This document shows positions 18,016 through 27,095 of a stretch of 64,000 nucleotides of DNA, piece after piece. The DNA is from Bacteroidota bacterium (GTDB lineage: Bacteria; Bacteroidota; Bacteroidia; Chitinophagales; Chitinophagaceae): positions 372,001-436,000 of the forward strand of contig JADJSG010000004.1 of assembly GCA_016711825.1 (NCBI GenBank), read 5' to 3'. The first letter of the stretch is position 1. Each line of letters begins with the position of its first letter. Position numbers and translations under genes: made by a program. Below the pieces are notes generated by a model, which had not been told where the DNA came from, did not search any database, and saw only the letters and a list, made by a program, of their open reading frames with translations.

Positions 18016-19245
18016 ATGGCACGCATCATGAAATCAATATTCCTTCTTACGACCTTGATGATTTTTGGGTATCAGACCATGTATGCACAGGATTTAGCGA
18101 ATTGCAAAAACCCCTGCCGGAAAACAAGAATTGTAAAATCAGGTCCCTATATGGACTTAAGAACCCTTACCCTGCCCGACTCACTTTACGTACGCGTTGT
18201 AGAAGTGGTTAAAAATGGTCCGTCTGTTAAGAATGGCATATTACTGTACGATACCCTAACTCACTTTAATGGGAAAGTGATTAAAAATATGGAATACTTT
18301 ATCGGTGAAGTAGCCAAACTGCAACCTGACGATACGATTACAGTGACCGCAGTTAGAAGTGGTATAGCGACTGTCTATAAATATCCACTAGGGGCCTTGC
18401 AAACCAAGAAGATATCTGAAATTGTTTGTTGCGATGAACTGAACCCCAAACCTGATGCCATCACGCAGCATGAACCTAAACCAAAAACTAAAGCCAAACG
18501 TGAATATGAACCTGTACAACCCGTTGGACCTGAACTAGAACCTGAATTGGAACCTGAACCACTAACTAAGCATGAACCTAAACCAAAACGTAAAGCCAAA
18601 CGTGAATATGAACCTGTACAACCAGTTGGACCTGAACTTGATCCCGAAATGGAACCTGAACCTCTTACAACGAATGAACCTAAACCAAAACGTAAAGCCA
18701 AACGTGAACTGGAACCTGTACAAGAAGTTGGACCTGAACTAGAACCCGAATTGAAAACTGAGCCTCTTACCACGAATGAACCTAAACCAAAACGTAAAGC
18801 CAAACGAGAACTCGAACCTGTACAACCCGTTGAACCTGATACAGAACCTGCATTGGAACCAGAACCTTTGCGTACTGCTGAACCCATTCAAAAGCCTGAA
18901 TCTAAACCAGTACCGGTACCCATTCCAGCACCTAAGCCTCAAGCAATACCAGCCTCTGATGCTCTACAATTAGCAGAACCTGAACAGAATAATTTATCCT
19001 TTATATTGAGCCCTACCCCTGCCAAATCATACTTATTGATTAACTGTTATGAAGAAATCAAATCAGAAGTAACCCTGGATATACAAGACCTCAATGGCAA
19101 GGTTGTATTGTCTGAAAAAGTGAGCAAAAAGAATGGAAATTTTGAAGTCAAAATGGACATCAGTTCTTTACCAGATGGTGTGTACTTTATTAAAATTTAT
19201 GTTGAAAATACGGATTATGTGCAAAGGTTTGTGAAAGAGAAATAA
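18016..19245 (+). CDS. Secreted protein with PDZ-like domain, Pro/Glu repeats and T9SS C-terminal domain
   Basis: A 409-residue protein. A signal peptide (ending TMYAQ) is followed by a region with PDZ character, about residues 55-130 (RVVEVVKNGPSVKNGILLYDTL ... AKLQPDDTITVTAVRSG). Next come four 34-residue repeats rich in Glu, Pro and Lys (EPKPKRKAKREYEPVQPVGP type, 18472-18879) and a Pro-rich tail. It ends with a type A T9SS sorting domain (ILSPTPAKSYLLINC ... LDIQDLNGKVVLSEKVS ... LPDGVYFIKIYVEN). This predicts a protein exported through T9SS and held at the surface by a rigid stalk. An alternative start four codons later is equally possible. Confidence 0.85.
   Translation: MARIMKSIFLLTTLMIFGYQTMYAQDLANCKNPCRKTRIVKSGPYMDLRTLTLPDSLYVRVVEVVKNGPSVKNGILLYDTLTHFNGKVIKNMEYFIGEVAKLQPDDTITVTAVRSGIATVYKYPLGALQTKKISEIVCCDELNPKPDAITQHEPKPKTKAKREYEPVQPVGPELEPELEPEPLTKHEPKPKRKAKREYEPVQPVGPELDPEMEPEPLTTNEPKPKRKAKRELEPVQEVGPELEPELKTEPLTTNEPKPKRKAKRELEPVQPVEPDTEPALEPEPLRTAEPIQKPESKPVPVPIPAPKPQAIPASDALQLAEPEQNNLSFILSPTPAKSYLLINCYEEIKSEVTLDIQDLNGKVVLSEKVSKKNGNFEVKMDISSLPDGVYFIKIYVENTDYVQRFVKEK
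18472..18879 (+). repeat. Four tandem 102-bp repeats coding a Pro/Glu stalk
   Basis: Units start at 18472, 18574, 18676 and 18778, with an exact 102-bp period, each encoding 34 residues. The period is a multiple of three, so copy-number change keeps the frame. Lys/Arg blocks alternate with Glu/Pro blocks. Confidence 0.9.
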
Positions 19246-19360
19246 AGGAGGGATTTTGAGGATAGATGAAATGAATTGGAGCATGTAGAAATACTACTTT
19301 TGAATCGTACTAAAAAGGGGAATCTTCAACAGTGCAACCTATGAAGAGATGAGGATTCAT

Positions 19361-19400
19361 ATCCAAAGGCTATGAAGAACATAAGGCTTACGAAGGGGGC
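19361..19400 (-). repeat. Degenerate REP element
   Basis: CCAAAGGCTATGAAGAACATAAGGCTTACGAAGG matches the outer hairpin and spacer of the REP family seen at 45.4-46.1 kb, but the second palindrome is degraded. It lies between the 3' end of the PDZ/T9SS gene and the 3' end of the defence operon. Confidence 0.6.
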
Positions 19401-19445
19401 GGATTTGAAGAAGGGGGAGTAAAATGGTTAATGTAAAAAGATAAT

Positions 19446-21818
19446 TTATATTTTGATCCCGATCTTGCTTAACTTTTTTAACGATTCATACGCTTTGATT
19501 ATAGCTTGTTCTCTCAATTTTTCTTTCCTTTCTAAAGACATTTGTACAGATTTTATATTCGCAATTTCTAAACCATCGAAAAATTTTGTTTTAGTAACTA
19601 TATCAATAATTCTTCTCCAATCCTCTTTTGAAATCAATAGAAGTTTATCGTAGATAAATTTCACTTCAATTATTTCGGTTTCTTCAAGTTTAGATAATGC
19701 TTTTACTTCATCTAGTAATTGTTGACTTGTCTGAATGTAGTCTAGTACTTTTTTACCGAAGGTTATTTCTCTTGATGTCAAGTTTTTGTTTTTACCAAGA
19801 CTGCTAACTAAGTCAAATGCGATTGACCAATCAAAGCCTTCAGGTTTTTTTATATCAATATAATATCTAAAACCATCCCAGAATTTTAAGCCCATTTTTC
19901 GAATCTCACTGACAATGAAAACAGTGTCTTCAACACTATTTGTGTCAATTTCCTTTTCATTCTCTCTTTGTGTCTTTTCTTCTTCTGAAATTAAATAGCT
20001 ACTCAAAGTTTTAATCAAATCATCTGAATACTTTGTTTTCTTCAATTTGTCCCAAGAAGTCTGACGTTTTGCATATTCAGAAATCAAACTGCCACTTGCT
20101 TCTGTGACGATATGGTTGTAAACAAAACCGAGTAATTTAGATAAATAACTGCTTAAAAAATCATCAATTTTTTGTTCTTCATAAATCTTCCACAAATCAA
20201 TTCGATTGTTTGTCAAATAGTGGAAATACGAAACCGTATAGGCAACTGAAAGAGCCTTTAAACTAGTATCTCCAATAGCATTTACCCCTTTTCTACCAAA
20301 AAGTTGGTCAATGGTTTTAAACAAAATGGCATTCGCTATGAGTTTGCGGTAAAAATTCTCACCCGGCAACTTGTTTTTGCTTACTAAATCTGTAATCTTT
20401 TTCGTGTAATGAATAAAATTTTTCTGAGAACCTTGTGCTACATAATGCGGTTCGAGTTCCCAACCATTGATAAATTTTGCAATATCTGATTTCACAAACT
20501 TTAAATTAGATGGATTTTGTTCCTTAAATTTCTTTTGTTGTGCTGGTGTTTGTTTATTTAAAGTTTCACGATATTGTCCATTGGCACGCTCAAAGAACCA
20601 CAATAACGATTGATTTTTATTCTCGGTGTTAACAACATATTTCTTTCTGGAGAGATTTTCAATCTGTATAAAATAAGGATTGTTAGAAGATAAATCTAAT
20701 TCTGATACTTTGTTCTGACTATTTGCAAAGCGTGAAATATTTGGTACTTCAATGTTTTTTTGTTCTTTATCTTTTATAACAGTCAATTTCATTTGAACAA
20801 ATATTTTGGTCAAGTCCGCATCTTTAAATTTCTTTTGCGTATGATAAAGCGAAGCCGTTGTTTGACCACCGTTTACAATTTGAAAGTCGTTAAGTTTTGT
20901 AATTACTAGTTGATTGTTTATGACTTTTGTTTCAACATTTTCTGCTGTTGCCGTAATTCCATTGTTGTAAGGCAAAAACATTTGTGGCTTTGTGCGAATG
21001 GTTTCTCTAATTCCTTTATTAAATTTTCCAGCTTGACCTAAAAATGCACGAACATTACTTTCCAATAATTCATTTGAGTATTCTTTATACAACTTTGCTA
21101 AAATTTCACCAGGAACAATTGCTAAATAACAGTCATACATTTCATCAATGCTTGGAACTTTTAAACATTGCAAACCTTTTCCGTTTTCAGTAAAGTTTTC
21201 AAATTCAATTTCAATTGGCTCATGAACACTATTTGATTCGTTAATTTTAAATAATCGAGCAACGTCCCAAGTATGAACAAAAATATCTGTATCAGCAATT
21301 TCTATTTTTTCTTTATCGTGATTAGAAAAACCGTTTATCAGAAAAAAAACATTGATACGGTCGAAATCTTTGCATTGTTTTCCGATTGTTCCAATTAAAT
21401 GATATAATTCAATATGAGCTTTATCAATATAGTTAATATGCCTTTTTAATGCAGAATTAATGAATCGTTTAATCTGATTAAGTGATTTTGTATAGTCGTC
21501 TTTTGTGATGTTGTAATTGTATTCATTTTTATAGAAAGTGATATACAAATCGAGTGTTTCATAGTATTCTTTTTTGTTTTCGTCTTTTACAAAATCTTTC
21601 AAACAAAAGCCATTAATTTTCCAATCAATGCCACCCTGACTATTAGGGTGAACATACGATAAAACTCTTGCTCCTTCTGACTTCCCGATTGATTCTAAAA
21701 CTTCAATGCAGTACTCTGTAAACTTGTCTTCAAAACTAGCACCTTCGCCCTCTGAATAAACTCTTGAGGCGACATCAGATTTTAGTTCTTCGATATAATT
21801 TTCTAATGCTCTTTCCAT
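19446..21818 (-). CDS. AIPR family protein (Mza-like component)
   Basis: A 790-residue protein of the AIPR (abortive infection phage resistance) family. Key stretches are RAFLGQAGKFNKGIRETI, FLPYNNGITATAENVE and FQIVNGGQTTASLYHT, the NNGIT and IVNGGQT signatures of the family. The C-terminal ~300 residues are helical and unassigned. AIPR proteins are defence effectors of unclear mechanism; with Z1 and MutL they define the Mza antiphage system (Gao and colleagues 2020). It is the last gene of the operon, starting 3 bp after the DUF4420-like gene. The frame is intact, which matters because the neighbouring Z1 frame is broken. Confidence 0.9.
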   Translation of the reverse strand: MERALENYIEELKSDVASRVYSEGEGASFEDKFTEYCIEVLESIGKSEGARVLSYVHPNSQGGIDWKINGFCLKDFVKDENKKEYYETLDLYITFYKNEYNYNITKDDYTKSLNQIKRFINSALKRHINYIDKAHIELYHLIGTIGKQCKDFDRINVFFLINGFSNHDKEKIEIADTDIFVHTWDVARLFKINESNSVHEPIEIEFENFTENGKGLQCLKVPSIDEMYDCYLAIVPGEILAKLYKEYSNELLESNVRAFLGQAGKFNKGIRETIRTKPQMFLPYNNGITATAENVETKVINNQLVITKLNDFQIVNGGQTTASLYHTQKKFKDADLTKIFVQMKLTVIKDKEQKNIEVPNISRFANSQNKVSELDLSSNNPYFIQIENLSRKKYVVNTENKNQSLLWFFERANGQYRETLNKQTPAQQKKFKEQNPSNLKFVKSDIAKFINGWELEPHYVAQGSQKNFIHYTKKITDLVSKNKLPGENFYRKLIANAILFKTIDQLFGRKGVNAIGDTSLKALSVAYTVSYFHYLTNNRIDLWKIYEEQKIDDFLSSYLSKLLGFVYNHIVTEASGSLISEYAKRQTSWDKLKKTKYSDDLIKTLSSYLISEEEKTQRENEKEIDTNSVEDTVFIVSEIRKMGLKFWDGFRYYIDIKKPEGFDWSIAFDLVSSLGKNKNLTSREITFGKKVLDYIQTSQQLLDEVKALSKLEETEIIEVKFIYDKLLLISKEDWRRIIDIVTKTKFFDGLEIANIKSVQMSLERKEKLREQAIIKAYESLKKLSKIGIKI

Positions 21819-21821
21819 TGA

Positions 21822-22793
21822 CTAAATATTTGAAAGTATTTCTTCTAGTTCAATAATGAAATTTTCTATGGCTGAGATTTCTATTGAATATGAAGCATCA
21901 TAAATTCCTAATGGTAATTGATTTTTTACGATTTTAGGAAAGTCAGCTGTTACTGCGAATGCAAATGTTTTTTTGATAGAATACATTTTACCATAATGCT
22001 CATTATCATCATCAAAATATCCGTTTAATTGTAATTTGCCATTGAAAATATTTCTTTCATCTTCGGTCGAAATATTTTGACGGGTTTGTTCTATGATTGA
22101 ATTAAGCGAAATACCGTTGTCTTTTACAGCTTCAGTTGAATACAATACCAAAAACAAAACATTTAAATTTTCAGCATCTAATTGTCTTTCATTTGAAACT
22201 TTAATACGTGGTTGCTTAGAAGATGTGAATTTGATTTCAATACCAATAGAACCTAGTGTGAAATCTTTTGCTTGGAATTCTTGTTCCGCTCCTGTCCAAG
22301 CATTTACAGCATTTGTTGATGTTCTTTTGTTATTCAATAAATAGTTAAGAAACAACAATTCACCTATCAGCCCTTTTTGTTGCTCCAATGTTAAACCGTT
22401 AAAATTTATTTTATCAAAAAGTTTTTTCCATTTTGAAACTACATTCAGTGTTGTTGTTAGTGCTTCGTTTTCTGTGATGCATAGTTGAATATCTTCGAGA
22501 ATATTTTGAATAAACAATGAAAAAATATCCTTCAACTCGTTATCTAAAAGATATATATTCAGTTCTATGTTGTTTCCTATTTCAGCTGTGAAAATTTCAA
22601 CCCCTTTAAATTTATAATTTTTTAATTCAGGAATAGCAACATACTTCGAAATTGACATAATATATAAATGTTGTCCTGTGATATGGTTTGTTGCTGCAAA
22701 ACAATTCAAGTGTTTTATTTCATCAATTCTGGTTTTGATGATAATATCGCCTGTCGGCTTTTGATTCTCCCAAATAGATTTAATGTTTATCAT
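21822..22793 (-). CDS. PD-(D/E)XK nuclease-like protein (DUF4420 type)
   Basis: A 323-residue protein of the DUF4420/PD-(D/E)XK group found next to Z1 genes. The likely active site is spread over GLIGELLFLN (Glu), WTGAEQEFQAKDF (Asp) and IGIEIKFTSSKQPR (E-x-K), giving the E...D...ExK order of this nuclease fold. It probably supplies DNA cleavage in the Mza-like complex. Its ATG overlaps the Z1 stop by 4 bp (ATGA), implying translational coupling. The frame is intact and the length normal. Confidence 0.85.
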   Translation of the reverse strand: MINIKSIWENQKPTGDIIIKTRIDEIKHLNCFAATNHITGQHLYIMSISKYVAIPELKNYKFKGVEIFTAEIGNNIELNIYLLDNELKDIFSLFIQNILEDIQLCITENEALTTTLNVVSKWKKLFDKINFNGLTLEQQKGLIGELLFLNYLLNNKRTSTNAVNAWTGAEQEFQAKDFTLGSIGIEIKFTSSKQPRIKVSNERQLDAENLNVLFLVLYSTEAVKDNGISLNSIIEQTRQNISTEDERNIFNGKLQLNGYFDDDNEHYGKMYSIKKTFAFAVTADFPKIVKNQLPLGIYDASYSIEISAIENFIIELEEILSNI

Positions 22794-23104
22794 TGGTTTT
22801 CGGTTTCTGGGTTATCATCATCGTTCATTAATTCTTCATCAAAGCCTTTGTCAATTGTTGTTGTATAAGAAACTTTTATTTCATCGTCAATTCTTGGAAA
22901 ATGCAAACTATATCCGATAATTGGAATATCGTTGTTTACATTTTGAGTCCCTCTTTCATCTAATGCGTATATCAACAAAAGCCCTTTCCTTTCTATTTTA
23001 CGCTGTGCTTTAACATCAGCGTAAGTCATTTTAGAATAATCTTTGTCTTTTGCCAAATCAATATATCTGTCGCCAGTTTGGTCAATTTGATTTTTTGAAA
23101 TCAA
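22790..23104 (-). CDS. Z1 protein fragment, C-terminus
   Basis: About 100 residues (QIDQTGDRYIDLAKDKDYSK ... DDDNPETENQ) that form the end of the Z1 protein. The first few residues are an artefact of the break at 23091-23096. Confidence 0.55.
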   Translation of the reverse strand: MISKNQIDQTGDRYIDLAKDKDYSKMTYADVKAQRKIERKGLLLIYALDERGTQNVNNDIPIIGYSLHFPRIDDEIKVSYTTTIDKGFDEELMNDDDNPETENQ

Positions 23105-23329
23105 ATAAATTCACCATCACGACGATTTGTTGATTACGAACACTACAACCCATATTAATCACTTCATTATCTGTTCCAAATTCAAAAGTCGCAACATTTT
23201 CATTTGGAGTTCTTTCTTTCTTGGTGTTTTCCTATTGTAATCAATAAAAACTCTTCATCAGTATTTCCAATAATACAAATACTCCATTCTTAAATTTTAT
23301 TTTTCTTGCTTGTGTTTTAATATATTCCC

Positions 23330-24271
23330 TTAATGTTGCGTTATTAATGCTTGGCTGCTCAATTTTAAAAGCATCAATAAAATTACAAATTGCATCAATA
23401 TTTGAATTTGGATAAAGCAAATACCTTGTTTTCCTCTCATTTGCAATTCTATTTTCCTTTGATGGAAAACCAATTTTTTCAACAAATTTTTTAAAGCATT
23501 AAAATTGTTCTCAATTGCTGTTTTAGTTTTTAGCAAGCAATAGGTCTGCGGATTCTCACCCGAAAAAGAAATTTCAATATCTTCTGAAAAATACAGTTTA
23601 TTTAAACTCGTAATTGTCAGCAAACCGTGATGATTTCTAACTTTCAAACGAAAATCCTTTGGACGTTGATGTGTTGCAGTCATTTCGTCAAAGTCATTTC
23701 TCATTTCTTCGGTTGCCATAGTAATATGGTTAAACCACTCAAAAATCTGATTTGTAGTATACAATCTACACAAATCAACATACCCCGGGCGATAACCAAA
23801 CCAACGCCCCATTTGCATAAGCGAATCGTACATTCGAGTTGTTCTTATGTAATAAGAAACTGATAATCCTTCTAGTGTAATACCTCTTGACAAACGACTT
23901 CCTCCAACTGCGATAACCGATAAACCATTTTCGTGTCGGCTATAATCAATTTCTTCAATATTGTGGTATTCTAAATTCGTTGTTGAACGTGTGCCATGCA
24001 CTGAACGAACATCAATTTTCAAAACCGCATTTTTTAATTCTTGTTTTACTTCTGCCCAAGTGTGTTCTTTTATTCTGATGTCTGTGTAGTCCAGATTATC
24101 CAATACATTTCTAGTAGTAGGCAAAAAGTCTGTTTCATATAATTCTTTCAACTCTTTCAGCAAAGTTTCATCTTCACTTTGAATAGCATTTTTGTATTCT
24201 TTTGTTTTTTCATTTACCAAATATGCAACTCGGTCAATCCATTTCACAAGTAAAGCAACGTGAATCAACAT
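23330..24271 (-). CDS. Z1 protein fragment, Z1 signature domain
   Basis: Carries the Z1 domain proper (SRLSRGITLEGLS, GRWFGYR). The last ~40 residues are off-frame; adding one A in the six-A run at 23487-23492 (minus-strand reading) restores KFVEKIGFPSKENRIANER. Confidence 0.6.
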   Translation of the reverse strand: MLIHVALLVKWIDRVAYLVNEKTKEYKNAIQSEDETLLKELKELYETDFLPTTRNVLDNLDYTDIRIKEHTWAEVKQELKNAVLKIDVRSVHGTRSTTNLEYHNIEEIDYSRHENGLSVIAVGGSRLSRGITLEGLSVSYYIRTTRMYDSLMQMGRWFGYRPGYVDLCRLYTTNQIFEWFNHITMATEEMRNDFDEMTATHQRPKDFRLKVRNHHGLLTITSLNKLYFSEDIEISFSGENPQTYCLLKTKTAIENNFNALKNLLKKLVFHQRKIELQMRGKQGICFIQIQILMQFVILLMLLKLSSQALITQH

Positions 24272-24416
24272 TGAATTGTGTTTATTTTCATGTCCTCTAA
24301 CTCTGCGAATAGTACAAGTGAGAATAAATGATTTTATTGCTTGCTCTAAACTTTTTGGAAGATATTCAGGTAAATCATCTTTGTTAGCTCGATTAATTGT
24401 TCTGAAAAATGGTGGG

Positions 24417-25232
24417 TCAAATCATCAATTGTTTCCCTGAAAATATCCAAAGGCTCTTTTGTGAGCTCAGGATTTGAATTTTCAAAACCAAAAATTTTGC
24501 TGCACCAATATAATTAGTTGGTGACTTAATATTGATTATAAAATCTCTAGGGAATAAATCTTCACCAATTTTGTATTGTTTGTTTTTTACTATTGTTATT
24601 AGTTCTTCGTTATAGTCTTGCGAAATAAATAAGTTTGCGTAGGGGGTAGCTGTGTAACCAATAAAAGTATTCTGATTGAAAATGTTTAGCAAAGTTCGAA
24701 TTAAACGATTTATTGTTTTGATTTCATTTATATCTCTTGAAGCGTTTACCGAAGCAGAATCGGCTTCATCGTCTATTACCAAAACTGGAACATCAAACAA
24801 TTTTGGTGTACCATCAACAACTTTTGCATTTACATCTTTTGAAAACCAATCAATTAAATTTTCAAGAATACTTTTGTTCTTTTTAATAACAAATATAACT
24901 GGATTTTTTCCAATCGGAATGTTTAATCTATTTGCAACCGACTGACTAAAATCGCCTTCATCACCTTTTTTGTAGTATGCTGAAGTAAGTGAATAAATAT
25001 CTGTTCCAACGTTGTAGTTTCCAACGCCAACGATTTTGTTTTCTTTTTCTCTGATAAATGCGGAACTATTTCTTCCAATATAACCAGAATCAATTCTTTC
25101 TTGTGTTTGTCTGCGAAGAGAACTAATTGTTCCTGCAATGACAATAATTACTTTGTAACCGGCATCAGTGGCTTTATTGATTAGTCCAACATAGTTAGAA
25201 GTTTTACCCGACTGAACGTGTCCAACAACCAT
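24417..25232 (-). CDS. Z1 protein fragment, ATPase core
   Basis: Longest clean stretch of the N-terminal helicase lobe of the broken Z1 gene, from MVVGHVQSGKT through DDEADSAS and YTATPYANL. The last ~20 residues are off-frame. The true protein begins upstream at 25624. Confidence 0.6.
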   Translation of the reverse strand: MVVGHVQSGKTSNYVGLINKATDAGYKVIIVIAGTISSLRRQTQERIDSGYIGRNSSAFIREKENKIVGVGNYNVGTDIYSLTSAYYKKGDEGDFSQSVANRLNIPIGKNPVIFVIKKNKSILENLIDWFSKDVNAKVVDGTPKLFDVPVLVIDDEADSASVNASRDINEIKTINRLIRTLLNIFNQNTFIGYTATPYANLFISQDYNEELITIVKNKQYKIGEDLFPRDFIINIKSPTNYIGAAKFLVLKIQILSSQKSLWIFSGKQLMI

Positions 25233-25620
25233 TCCTCGTCTGTCCCAAGAACCAGATTTTTAGGATTAACACATTTATCAAGAATTTTGTCTGTGAAGTC
25301 ATCCAAATCATTTATAGGAAATGATGGGTCATTTTCCTGCATATACAATTTATATCTATTCCACAATTCAAATTTAATTTTGCTTTTTCATTATTTAGCC
25401 AAGGTTCAATATCTTCCGATAAAATTGTAATTTCACCTTTTCCAATGCTAAAATCAGAACGCAAAATTTCAAACAATTCTCGTTTATCAAATGTCTGACC
25501 TTCAACTATGTTGAATGCAAATGCTTTTCATCAATTACTTATAAGATAGTTTCATCAATGATATTTCCCGATGAACTTGCAATAAAGTATGTGCTATTGC
25601 TCTAGCTGATTGTAATAAAC

Positions 25621-27078
25621 TCATTTTAGATATTCATTGATAAGTGGGTATAAATTAAAAGGTGTTGAATTCATAATTTGTTGTTGCGACAATTCTTTGG
25701 GTACTCCTTGCGAAACATTTATTTTATAAAGTTCAACTGCCAAATTGATTAATTCATCACTTGGCTTCTCATTTTGTTTTTCTAGTTCATGAAATGCTGG
25801 GTCTTCGTTTTGGTTGCTTAAAATCAACTCAATGGGAACGTTATCTTCTAGCAATTTCAATGCTTTGCCTGCCAATTTGTTGTTTTCTTCAAGCAATGAT
25901 TTTATTATCGGGTGTTTTCTGTTGATTTTATATTTTTTAATTCCTTCTCTTGTTTTTTCGTCAGTCCACAAAGGCTCGTGATTTATATTTCTGTTTTCTG
26001 AAACTGTTTTTTGCCCTCGCCAGTTATAGATTTTTGCAGACTTCATAATTGCGATTTTTGCAATTCGTGAAAGTTCTTTTCTAATTTCTATGGGTGGTGT
26101 TGCTGTTGATTTTTTTATATCTAAATGCCAGTTAAAATCGTTTGCATTTGTAAAGTTGACTGCAATTCTCGCCAATTTTGAATAATCACGTTTCTTCTCA
26201 AGACCAAGCCATTCGCCAGCAACAAGCAAACGGTCACCTCTATAAATGTAGAAACCTTGTTCTTGGAACCAACCTAATGAACCTCCTGAATTTTCATAAT
26301 CCGTCTTTCCTATTTCTGACATATGTGGGAGTATGAAGTAAGTTATTTCGACATTGCCAAAACTCTCTGGCTGCCCCATTTCGGGTTTTGGATTTAGGTT
26401 TAATAAAAATGGATTGTACGCTTCGATTTCTGTGTTTTGAAAAAATATTTTTATTCGTTTGCTCTCAATAAATTTGTGAAATACCAGACTTAAATGATGT
26501 TTTACATTTATCATTTCATGATAAAAAGCGTTTTTAACACTTTCATTATTAACTTCTGCGTTGCCAACAATTCGATCTAATTTTTCCCAAAGTATTAATG
26601 TGCCTGATTTTTGCTTTTCAATTTTATCTAGAAATGAATTGTCGGAAACATATTCTAAAAGTTGCCATTCGTTTTCTGTATTTATGAAATCAATATCCCA
26701 ACAACGTTTTATCGTAGCGTAACCCTCTCGTTTGGCAATACAAGTAAGTCGTTTACATTGAGAAAATGATGCTGTTTTTAAACCCATTCCAAAGCGTCCT
26801 AAATCTTTTTCACTCCTCTCTTCTTCTGGGTCTTTACTTCCTGGAGTCATTGCTAGAACAAGTTCATCTTTATTCATTCCTTTACCATTGTCACAAATTG
26901 AAATGAAAGTATCTTGTCCATTCCATTTATATTCTAATCTAATTTCATTAGCATTTGCCGATATTGAATTGTCTATAATATCTGAAATAGCAGTAGAAAG
27001 GTTATAGCCAAAACTCCTATATGAGTTGATAGTAGATTTAGGATTTGGCTTGGCGATTTCGGCTTTGAACTTCTTCAT
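25621..27078 (-). CDS. MutL/MORC-like GHKL ATPase (Mza-like component)
   Basis: A 485-residue ATPase of the GHKL superfamily. The N box is SDIIDNSISANA (D33, N37), G1 is CDNGKGM (near 62) and G2 is LGRFGMGLKTAS (near 93-104), followed by a second S5-type domain. The usual general-base Glu of the N box is replaced by Asp. This family of MutL/MORC homologues in restriction-like operons was described by Iyer, Abhiman and Aravind (2008) and is the MutL component of Mza. It is likely a clamp or conformational switch acting with the Z1 motor. Its frame is intact, its stop overlaps the Z1 start, and it follows the receiver gene after 17 bp. Confidence 0.9.
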   Translation of the reverse strand: MKKFKAEIAKPNPKSTINSYRSFGYNLSTAISDIIDNSISANANEIRLEYKWNGQDTFISICDNGKGMNKDELVLAMTPGSKDPEEERSEKDLGRFGMGLKTASFSQCKRLTCIAKREGYATIKRCWDIDFINTENEWQLLEYVSDNSFLDKIEKQKSGTLILWEKLDRIVGNAEVNNESVKNAFYHEMINVKHHLSLVFHKFIESKRIKIFFQNTEIEAYNPFLLNLNPKPEMGQPESFGNVEITYFILPHMSEIGKTDYENSGGSLGWFQEQGFYIYRGDRLLVAGEWLGLEKKRDYSKLARIAVNFTNANDFNWHLDIKKSTATPPIEIRKELSRIAKIAIMKSAKIYNWRGQKTVSENRNINHEPLWTDEKTREGIKKYKINRKHPIIKSLLEENNKLAGKALKLLEDNVPIELILSNQNEDPAFHELEKQNEKPSDELINLAVELYKINVSQGVPKELSQQQIMNSTPFNLYPLINEYLK

Positions 27079-27095
27079 TTTACTATATTAAGTAA

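Larger units (their letters stand above)
22790..25624 (-). pseudogene. Z1-domain helicase/endonuclease-like gene, frame broken at many sites
   Basis: Read across frames, this is one Z1 protein of about 940 aa. Conserved parts are all present: Walker A GHVQSGKTSN, Walker B VLVIDDEADSAS, TATPYANLFIS, and the Z1 signature GGSRLSRGITLEGLSV followed by QMGRWFGYRPGYVDLCRL. I infer the start at 25624, where ATG overlaps the ATPase stop (ATGA). About ten one-base indels break it, nearly all repairable within short homopolymers (near 25577, 25526, 25380, 25250, 24492, 24407, 23490, 23278, 23220 and 23094). One in-frame TAA remains at 25539-25541. Z1 proteins are superfamily 2-type ATPases of defence systems. 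Sequencing error or recent decay is undecided. Confidence 0.8.

Noticed and set aside
18375..18887. Long minus-strand open frame rich in Ser and Gly opposite the PDZ/T9SS gene
   Set aside because: It is the reverse reading of the 102-bp Pro/Glu repeats; the plus frame has a signal peptide and a sorting domain.
22790..25624. Programmed frameshifting in the Z1 gene
   Set aside because: About ten breaks at unrelated homopolymers plus a stop codon cannot be a programmed event; error or decay is simpler.
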